DNA from: CAZMXI01 sp964570205
GTDB lineage: Bacteria > Planctomycetota > Phycisphaerae > Tepidisphaerales > Tepidisphaeraceae
Length of the DNA stretch: 11,514 nt
NCBI GenBank assembly: GCA_964570205.1
Contig: CAZMXI010000156.1
Coordinates: forward strand, 1 to 11,514
Direction: 5' to 3'
In this document: positions 6,408 to 11,514 of the stretch, one piece after another
Layout: each line of letters begins with the position of its first letter
Numbering within the stretch: the first letter of the stretch is position 1
Translations under genes and position numbers: made by a program
Notes under the pieces: model-generated
Databases searched by the model: none
Seen by the model: the letters and a program-made list of their open reading frames with translations, nothing else
What the model was told of the DNA's origin: nothing

Positions 6408-6439
6408 CCCGGTCCTCGTTTTGAGGATCGGGTTTTTTT
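6408..6439 (+). terminator. Intrinsic terminator of rpsR
   Basis: CCCGGTCCTC (6408-6417), a five-base loop and GAGGATCGGG (6423-6432) form a 10-bp stem with one G-T pair, followed by seven T (6433-6439). It lies 31 bases after the S18 stop. Confidence 0.92.
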
Positions 6440-6830
6440 CGCCCGTTGCCATGGTGCAACAAGCCGTGCCGGTGGTCTAAACACGGTTCCTGCCTGGGAG
6501 GGGTACTTCGGACATGTCGGTGCCCGGCACAACCTATGCACCCCCGGCCGGTTCTGCCGAATTGGTATCCTGGTCATCCTCAGCCCGTCGGCGGGCGAAT
6601 TGGCTGCATCGGGTGTTAACGATGATGGGACACCCGCATGGCGGCGCGGGATGTCCGGCAACCGACGCCGAGGGTGGCCGCGAGTGGCGATCGACGGCGA
6701 AGCGGTTGACCTTCGCGCGCGGTTGAGTTACCGAATGGTGGGTTAGAGCCTGAAGATCGTTCTGCAGCCGGGCAACGGCGCCCTGGCGGGCGGGGCGATC
6801 AGCGAGCCATGACCCGGAACCAGCGGTGAC
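6440..6830. other. 391-base stretch with no convincing gene
   Basis: This is the space between the S18 terminator and the phosphoesterase start. I see no tRNA signature and no known RNA motif. One small frame, 6514-6726 (+, 70 codons), has a good ribosome site (GGAGGGG, 6497-6503, ten bases before its ATG), but its residues are low-complexity Ala/Gly/Arg/Ser-rich and match nothing I know. A strong hairpin lies at 6628-6656. Weak promoter-like sequences (TTGACC near 6704, TTGAGT near 6723) have no good -10 partner. It could be the leader of the phosphoesterase gene, a small RNA, or decayed coding sequence. Confidence 0.5.
6628..6656. repeat. Strong stem-loop in the non-coding stretch
   Basis: GGACA (6628-6632) plus CCCGC (6633-6637) pair with GCGGG (6646-6650) and TGTCC (6652-6656), giving ten base pairs with one bulged A (6651) and an 8-base loop. 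No T-run follows, so it is not a standard terminator; a structured leader or a REP-like element are alternatives. Confidence 0.45.
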
Positions 6831-7652
6831 ATGCGCCTGATTGCCCATATTTCCGATCTGCACTTTGGATACGAGGATATGCGCGTGGCCGACGGCCTGG
6901 CGGCGGACCTTCACGCGGTTCATCCGCATGTCGTGGTGGTCAGCGGCGATCTCACGCAGCGCGCCCGCAGGCGGCAGTTCCGGCGGGCCGCGGCGTATTT
7001 GCAGCGCCTGCCGGAGCCTCAAATTGTCATTCCGGGCAACCACGACATCCCGCTGTTTGACGTGATTCGCCGGTTCTTCTTCCCGCTGGACCGTTATCGC
7101 GATCTGCTCTCGGCCGAAATGCGGCCTTTCTATCGCGACGATGAGATCGCGATTCTGGGGATCAACACCGCGCGGTCCTGGACATGGCGTTGGAAGGGGT
7201 TCTGGAAGGATGGGCGGATTTCGCCCGAGCAGCTCGAGGACATCCGGCATCGGCTGGGGGAGGCGCGGCCGGAGTTCAGGGTGGTGGTGACGCATCACCC
7301 GTTCATTCCAGCGCCCGGCGAGCGTGCGCACGGCATCGTCGGGCAGGCTGCGCAGGCGCTGGCGATGATGGAGCAGTGCGGGGTGGACATGGTGCTGGCG
7401 GGGCACCTGCACATAGGCTACAGCGGCGATGTGCGGACGCATCATGAGGCGGTGCGGCGGTCGATCCTGTCGATTCAGGCGGGCACGGCGATCTCGACAC
7501 GGCGGCGGCACGAGCCCAATGCATATAACCTCATCGAGATCGACGGCGGCACGGTGATCGTGCACGTCCGCACGTGGGATGGATGCCGGTTTGCACAGGC
7601 CGAGGATGTCCGATACATGTGCACCGACGGCATGTGGCAGCGCCAGGCCTGA
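6831..7652 (+). CDS. Calcineurin-like metallophosphoesterase (CpdA-like)
   Basis: A 273-residue cytoplasmic metallophosphoesterase of the calcineurin-like superfamily, in the group that includes 3',5'-cyclic-AMP phosphodiesterase CpdA. All five metal-site motifs are present in order: D9-x-H11 (SDLHFG), G39-D40 (SGDLTQ), G69-N70-H71-D72, H155-H156 (VTHHP) and G191-H192-L193-H194. These bind a dinuclear metal centre and identify a phosphodiesterase or phosphatase; substrate cannot be told from sequence alone. Length is normal for CpdA-like enzymes. No signal peptide is present, since the DxH motif begins at residue 9. ATG 6831 is the natural start; only a weak ribosome site (CCGGAA) precedes it. 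Codons shift from C-ending in the first third to G-ending later. The gene stands alone and converges on the lipoprotein hydrolase, with only 12 bases between the two stop codons and no visible terminator. Confidence 0.92.
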   Translation: MRLIAHISDLHFGYEDMRVADGLAADLHAVHPHVVVVSGDLTQRARRRQFRRAAAYLQRLPEPQIVIPGNHDIPLFDVIRRFFFPLDRYRDLLSAEMRPFYRDDEIAILGINTARSWTWRWKGFWKDGRISPEQLEDIRHRLGEARPEFRVVVTHHPFIPAPGERAHGIVGQAAQALAMMEQCGVDMVLAGHLHIGYSGDVRTHHEAVRRSILSIQAGTAISTRRRHEPNAYNLIEIDGGTVIVHVRTWDGCRFAQAEDVRYMCTDGMWQRQA

Positions 7653-7664
7653 GGCGGCGGCGTT

Positions 7665-9701
7665 TCATTCAAACGAAATCGCCTCCTTGGCGCCTGCGGC
7701 GAGGTAGGCGGCGGCGGTGTGGGTGAATCTTGCCGGGTCGGAATCCACGATCCGCAGCGGGCGCGGGGCGACCAGGCCGAGTGCATCGGGCACATCGCAT
7801 ACGCGGAGCACGTTCAGCAGTTGCGGGGCGCCATTGTCCATATGCGTGGCGGGCGGCGCCAGCAGCGTCGCCCCGGCGATGCGGGCGTCGAGCGCGGCGG
7901 CGTAGGCAGCGACAAGGCTCGCCGCCCCGTGGCCGGCGACTCGCACGGGTCGGGGTGATCGATCCCCGCCCACGGCGGGATGGGTAGCGGCGTAGCGGGC
8001 CGCGGCGATGACATCCCACACCCGGCCGGCATCGACTGTCCGGCCGACCAGGACGTGGGATCGCTCGACGTAGTTGGGTGGGTTCTTACGGGTCCACCGG
8101 GTTGCGCCGATGCCGCGGGGTTCGCAGAACACGATAACCTGGCCGTTGGCGGCTAGCTTCTGCGTCCAGGATGGCGTCGTGCCGGCTTCATCTTGGTTCA
8201 GCACGACAAGCAGGATGCTCTTTGCCGCCTCCGCTCGCATGGGCGACGCAAACCGGATGCGGAATTCGATGGCTTCTTCCGACTGCAACTGCTCCGACGT
8301 CGCTTCCACATCGCGGAGCTTCTTTGCCGGGGGGATGTCATTCGGGAAATAGCCGAAGCTGACGCGTTTCAGCTCAGCCAGGAGGGGCTGCTTCCAGCCG
8401 TCGAGCTGGCCAGGTTCGGGGCCGGGAACGCTGGCCATGGGCACGAATCGCTCATCGATTGTGGTATTAAGCTGATCCTCGGGGATGTCGGCATCGGTGG
8501 GGAAGACGCGCAGCTTCTCGGGGGGAATCGGGTGGATCGGCTTGCCATCCTGCGTGACAACCAGGTCGATTTCGCTGTCTTCAATGGGCCGGGAGTCGCC
8601 CTTGAGGTGGGCGTTGATGAAACGGTAGACGGCCTGGCGGATGTCCTGGCGGTAGGCGTGGCCGCCGATGCTTACGATGGCATCGACCCGATCGCTGGCG
8701 CCATAGAGGCTGTAGAGCCTTTCCAGGCGGTTGATGACGCGGTCGTTGGCATCCATGGGGAATATGCTGTCCTGGTCGCTGTTGACGAAGAGCAGCGGGC
8801 GCGGGGCGATGAGGGCGGCGATGCGTGTCCAGGGCCACCGGAAGGTGTTGTTGAGGAACATGCAGTCGCAGTGGCCATTGATGACGCGGTTGGGCACGTA
8901 GGATTCCAGGTCGGCCATGCCGCTGATGGGGACGGCGACGGCTACCCGGGGGTCGGCGGCCGCAATCCAATAGGTGGCCGCGCCTCCGCCGCTGATTCCG
9001 GTGACGGCGATGCGATGGGCATCGACATCATTGCGGCCGACGAGGTAATCGATGGCGCGGATGCCATTCCATGCCTCGACGCCGGCGGGGGTGTAGCCTC
9101 GCGAATGCCACCACCATCGCTCCATGCGATAAGTGCCATGATGAACGGCGGCGATCTCGCCGAGTTGCAGGGTGTCGAGCATGAGGCAGAGATAGCCGTG
9201 GCGGGCGAACCAGATGGCGTTGGACTGGTAGGCGACCTTGTTGCCATCGCGGCCGCGGTTGGCGTGGCCGCAGACGTAGAGGATGGCCGGCAGCTTGTCG
9301 CCAACTCTGGCGGTGGCGGGGCGATAGAGGTTGGCGGTGACGTAGAGTCCGGGGCGGCTCTGGAAGTGGAGCTTGTCGACGACAAAGCCGTTGCCCTGGA
9401 ATGTGCCGGTGATGGTTGCGCGCAGGGGCGTCTTTTCGGGCATAGGCGAAAGCCCGAGCATGTAGAAGTACTCCTGCATATACCGCGGCCGGTTGGATTC
9501 CCAAGCCTGGCGCGAGGCGACGTCCTCGGCGAAGCGGGCGGCCAGCTTTGCCGTCTCGATCTGGAGGTACTTCTGGATCATGGCATCGCCGGGCGCTTCG
9601 CGGTCGAGCTGGCCGTAAGCCTGGGCGCGGGCGTAGCCAGCGCAGCCTGTCAGGCAAGCCAGGAGCACGCACACGGCAAATGAGTGGTGACGGATGAACA
9701 T
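7665..9701 (-). CDS. Lipoprotein with tandem alpha/beta-hydrolase domains (acetylxylan-esterase-like)
   Basis: A 678-residue exported lipoprotein. The signal has a basic start, a hydrophobic core and a lipobox LTGC, with C20 as the lipidated residue. Domain 1 (about 90-365) is an alpha/beta hydrolase: nucleophile S237 in GISGGG, an acid in NSDQDSIFP (D309 or D311) and H348 in GGHAY complete the triad. The layout resembles planctomycete acetyl-xylan-esterase or Abhydrolase_7-like enzymes, and ester removal from plant or algal polysaccharide is plausible but unproven. Domain 2 (about 440-678) repeats the fold, but its nucleophile elbow reads AGHGAAS with H591 where serine should be, so it is probably inactive. 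APRPLLF (299-305) and APRPLRI (645-651) mark the same strand in both halves, which supports duplication. The start ATG 9701 has GAGGAG (9715-9710) eight bases upstream. The gene is divergent from the glycoside-hydrolase-like gene. Confidence 0.85.
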   Translation of the reverse strand: MFIRHHSFAVCVLLACLTGCAGYARAQAYGQLDREAPGDAMIQKYLQIETAKLAARFAEDVASRQAWESNRPRYMQEYFYMLGLSPMPEKTPLRATITGTFQGNGFVVDKLHFQSRPGLYVTANLYRPATARVGDKLPAILYVCGHANRGRDGNKVAYQSNAIWFARHGYLCLMLDTLQLGEIAAVHHGTYRMERWWWHSRGYTPAGVEAWNGIRAIDYLVGRNDVDAHRIAVTGISGGGAATYWIAAADPRVAVAVPISGMADLESYVPNRVINGHCDCMFLNNTFRWPWTRIAALIAPRPLLFVNSDQDSIFPMDANDRVINRLERLYSLYGASDRVDAIVSIGGHAYRQDIRQAVYRFINAHLKGDSRPIEDSEIDLVVTQDGKPIHPIPPEKLRVFPTDADIPEDQLNTTIDERFVPMASVPGPEPGQLDGWKQPLLAELKRVSFGYFPNDIPPAKKLRDVEATSEQLQSEEAIEFRIRFASPMRAEAAKSILLVVLNQDEAGTTPSWTQKLAANGQVIVFCEPRGIGATRWTRKNPPNYVERSHVLVGRTVDAGRVWDVIAAARYAATHPAVGGDRSPRPVRVAGHGAASLVAAYAAALDARIAGATLLAPPATHMDNGAPQLLNVLRVCDVPDALGLVAPRPLRIVDSDPARFTHTAAAYLAAGAKEAISFE

Positions 9702-9744
9702 GGGCCGGACTCCTCTGGCTGGGCGAGCGTTGATGTGGCCGAGT

Positions 9745-9765
9745 GGCGCCCAGATCCGGGGCGCC
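9745..9765. repeat. 7-bp stem-loop in the divergent intergenic region
   Basis: GGCGCCC (9745-9751) and GGGCGCC (9759-9765) form a perfect stem with a 7-base loop, 43 bases upstream of the lipoprotein ATG. If the candidate promoter at 9789-9794 is real, it lies in that gene's leader. Chance is possible in such GC-rich DNA. Confidence 0.35.
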
Positions 9766-9788
9766 GGGGCGGGCGCTGTTGCACACCC

Positions 9789-9794
9789 ATTCTA
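9789..9794 (-). promoter_or_regulatory. Candidate -10 box for the lipoprotein gene
   Basis: TAGAAT on the minus strand (9794-9789) matches five of six consensus bases. No good -35 box stands 16-18 bases upstream, so the call is weak. For the divergent gene, TAATAG at 9847-9852 is a similarly unsupported -10 candidate. Confidence 0.25.
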
Positions 9795-9930
9795 CCGGAG
9801 TGGTGGACCGGTCGTTGTCTGCGGAAACGGCCGGCCGGGGCGGGTGTAATAGGAAGCGAGGACGAGCATCTCGATCGCAGGCCGCTTCGTGCCCGGCAAG
9901 CCCGGCGGAAGCATAGTTCAAGGGACTGTC

Positions 9931-11337
9931 ATGAAGAACATGCTGCCATACGTGCTGGTGTCGGCCATTTTCGCCGGTTTGTGCATGGCGGGGGCGGCCG
10001 ACGATGCCGATCGGATCCAGCCGTGGTCGAAGAACCCGAGGTACTGGCAGCACAAAGGCCAGCCGGTGTTGCTGCTGGGAGGAAGCAAGGATGACAACCT
10101 GTTTCAGATTCCCGACCTGAAGGAACATCTGGACGCGATGCAGAAGGCCGGTGGGAACTTCATTCGCAACACCATGAGCGACAGGCCGGATAAGAAGTTC
10201 GAGGTGTATCCATTCAGGCAGCGACCCGATGGCAAGTTCGACCTGGAGCAGTGGAACGACGAGTACTGGCAGCGGTTTGAGAACATGCTGCGATGGACGG
10301 CGGAGCGGGACATCATNNNNNNNNNNGTGCAGATCGAAGTGTGGGATCGATTCGACTACTCGCGCGACAACTGGACGCCGCACCCGTATAACCCGAAGAA
10401 CAACATCAATTACACGTATGCACAATCCGGATTCGTCGAGGCCTATCCGGATCACCCGGGCGCGAACCGGCAGCCATTCTTCTTCACCACGCCGGCGCAG
10501 CGGAATAACACGGTGATCTTGAAGTATCAGCAGCGGTTTGTGGACAAGATGCTGTCGCATACGTTGAGGTACGGCCACGTGCTGTACTGCATGGACAACG
10601 AGACCAGCGCGCAGGAGGCGTGGGGGGCGTACTGGGCCGGCCACATCCGCCTGCGCGCCAAGGAGGCGGGAAAGAGAGTGTGCGTGACCGAAATGTGGGA
10701 TGCGTGGGACCTGAAAGCCGACGAGCACAAACGCACGTTCGACCACCCGGAGCGGTACGATTTCTGCGATGTCTCCCAGAACAACCAGAAGAAGGGCCAG
10801 GAGCACTGGAACAACTTCCAGTGGGTGCGGAACCGCATCGCGAAGCAGCCGCGGCCGCTGAACACGGTCAAGACGTATGGCGCGGATACGGGGCGTTATG
10901 GCAACAACCGCGACGGGGTGGAGCGATTCTGGCGGCACATCATTGGCGGGGCGGCGGCAGCGCGGTTCCACCGGCCGGATTCCGGACTGGGGCTTTCGGA
11001 GCCGGCAGTGGCGTCGTTGAAGGCGGCGCGGAAGCTGGAATCAAGGGTGAAGCTGTGGGATGTGGCGGCCGCCAATACCTTACTGAGCGATCGGACCGAG
11101 AACGAGGCGTACGTGGCGGCCCGCCCGGGCGAGGCGTATGCCCTGTATTTCACGGATGGTGGTTCGGTGAAGTTGGATATGAAAAACGCACCCGGCCGGT
11201 TCGATATGCAGTGGATCGACATCGCCGCTGGGGAATGGGGGAGACGCGAGGTGGTTGGAGGCGGCGGAGTGTTGACGGTAATGGCCCCGGGGAAAGGGCA
11301 TTGGGCGGCGGCGATTGTGAAGGCTGTGGCCCAGTGA
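9931..11337 (+). CDS. Secreted glycoside-hydrolase-like protein (DUF4038-like barrel with collagen-binding-like C-terminal domain)
   Basis: A secreted protein of about 465 residues. A Sec signal peptide (MKNMLPYVLVSAIFAGLCMAGA) probably ends near residue 22. The N-terminal pattern NPRYWQHKGQPVLLLGGS, then HLDAMQKAGGNFIRN, is that of DUF4038/apiosidase-like TIM barrels acting on plant-type glycans. YCMDNETSAQ (E224) and VTEMWDAWD (E254, nominal numbering) carry candidate catalytic glutamates, but I cannot assign acid/base and nucleophile. The C-terminal part (about 385-465; AYALYFTDGGSVKLDM, MQWIDIAAGEWG) resembles the putative collagen-binding beta domain that often follows DUF4038. The gap at 10317-10326 falls inside DI-xxxx-VQIEVWDRFDY. 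A one-base gap would read DIIVQIEVWD, which suits the family better. The start ATG 9931 has AAGGGA seven bases upstream; an earlier in-frame ATG at 9889 was rejected because it would bury the signal peptide. It is divergent from the lipoprotein hydrolase gene. Confidence 0.8.
   Translation: MKNMLPYVLVSAIFAGLCMAGAADDADRIQPWSKNPRYWQHKGQPVLLLGGSKDDNLFQIPDLKEHLDAMQKAGGNFIRNTMSDRPDKKFEVYPFRQRPDGKFDLEQWNDEYWQRFENMLRWTAERDIXXXXVQIEVWDRFDYSRDNWTPHPYNPKNNINYTYAQSGFVEAYPDHPGANRQPFFFTTPAQRNNTVILKYQQRFVDKMLSHTLRYGHVLYCMDNETSAQEAWGAYWAGHIRLRAKEAGKRVCVTEMWDAWDLKADEHKRTFDHPERYDFCDVSQNNQKKGQEHWNNFQWVRNRIAKQPRPLNTVKTYGADTGRYGNNRDGVERFWRHIIGGAAAARFHRPDSGLGLSEPAVASLKAARKLESRVKLWDVAAANTLLSDRTENEAYVAARPGEAYALYFTDGGSVKLDMKNAPGRFDMQWIDIAAGEWGRREVVGGGGVLTVMAPGKGHWAAAIVKAVAQ
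10317..10326. other. Scaffold gap (10 N) inside the glycoside-hydrolase-like gene
   Basis: Ten Ns keep the frame open only because ten and one leave the same remainder modulo three. The four X residues in the translation are probably not real. Confidence 0.95.
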
Positions 11338-11514
11338 GCGGGCGATGGGGTGACGAGACGGTAACTCTATGGCTGGTCCACGAATGGCATGGAGGAGGAT
11401 GGTGCGGGGTCTGGTTGAGCAGGTCACCTGGGTGGGTTTGCGTCTGCGCGGGTAGCGTCAGGGTGAACGACCGTCCCTGCGCCTCATTCCGCCGGCTGAC
11501 GCACCTTGACACGG
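11338..11514. other. Tail of the window, no supported gene
   Basis: I see no gene or terminator here. An 11-base imperfect palindrome CAGGTCACCTG lies at 11420-11430, and a weak 5-bp stem CAGGG/CCCTG at 11459-11479. On the minus strand the last 31 bases read VKVRQPAE and a stop at 11484-11486, which could be the end of a neighbouring gene but is too short to call. Confidence 0.4.

Noticed and set aside
6514..6726. 70-codon frame with a good ribosome site
   Set aside because: Kept only as a note in the non-coding stretch: low-complexity composition, no known family, and it contains a strong hairpin.
6405..6746. 113-codon plus-strand frame after rpsR
   Set aside because: It begins inside the rpsR terminator hairpin and has no ribosome site or recognisable sequence.
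6534..7565. 343-codon minus-strand frame over the phosphoesterase
   Set aside because: Antisense shadow of a gene with all five metallophosphoesterase motifs.
8193..9683. 496-codon open frame on the plus strand opposite the hydrolase lipoprotein
   Set aside because: It is an antisense shadow: rich in Gly, Ala, Val and Asp with no motif, and lies entirely over a gene with signal peptide, lipobox and catalytic triad. Long antisense frames are common in GC-rich DNA.
9028..10971. 647-codon minus-strand open frame spanning both divergent genes
   Set aside because: It is Arg/Pro/His-rich low-complexity shadow, crosses a scaffold gap and overlaps two well-supported genes.
11484..11514. C-terminal end of a minus-strand gene (VKVRQPAE then stop)
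   Set aside because: Eight residues at the window edge are too few to support a gene call.
1..11514. Mobile element, CRISPR array, phage or defence system
   Set aside because: I saw no transposase, integrase, terminal repeats, regularly spaced repeats, or recognised defence domains on either strand.

Overview
The window is high-GC bacterial DNA, most likely an assembled Planctomycetota genome. I infer this from the mix of families: a prepilin-type protein with a FTLVELLVVIGIIALLISILLPAL-like start, a divergent GroES-like protein beside a degenerate receiver-like protein, a Tat-exported protein with a fucose-isomerase-like C-terminus, and secreted carbohydrate-active-looking proteins. It is a scaffold: three runs of exactly ten N (401-410, 3693-3702, 10317-10326) mark contig joins, each in or at the edge of a gene. 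No rRNA, tRNA, CRISPR array, insertion sequence or phage gene was seen.

Layout. 1-2236 (+): the tail of an unidentified membrane protein, a TVP38/TMEM64 (VTT) membrane protein, and a membrane dipeptidase (peptidase M19). 2376-3187 (+): a two-gene unit of a GroES-like co-chaperonin and a receiver-like protein lacking the phospho-acceptor aspartate; it ends at a hairpin shared with the convergent next gene. 4892-3268 (-): a Tat-exported sugar-isomerase-like protein, broken by a scaffold join that I can close on paper. 5903-5148 (-): a prepilin-like protein with a clear promoter and a textbook terminator. 6104-6376 (+): ribosomal protein S18, standing alone with its own promoter and terminator, divergent from the prepilin gene. 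6440-6830: a 391-base stretch with no convincing gene. 6831-7652 (+): a calcineurin-like phosphoesterase. 9701-7665 (-): a lipoprotein with two alpha/beta-hydrolase domains, the second apparently dead. 9931-11337 (+): a secreted glycoside-hydrolase-like protein (DUF4038-like barrel plus collagen-binding-like C-terminal domain), divergent from the hydrolase. 11338-11514: no supported gene.

How the genes fit together. Most are independent one- or two-gene units. The exported isomerase-like protein, the lipoprotein esterase-like protein and the glycoside-hydrolase-like protein suggest an envelope-located capacity to process polysaccharide, typical of planctomycetes, but nothing in the window fixes a substrate. 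GroES-like protein and S18 are core functions away from their usual partners (no groEL; no rpsF, ssb or rplI here). I see no clearly new multi-gene system. The most useful observations are a repairable scaffold error in the isomerase gene, the GroES-like/pseudo-receiver pair, the degenerate second hydrolase domain, and a Cys/His-rich extension before a Tat signal.
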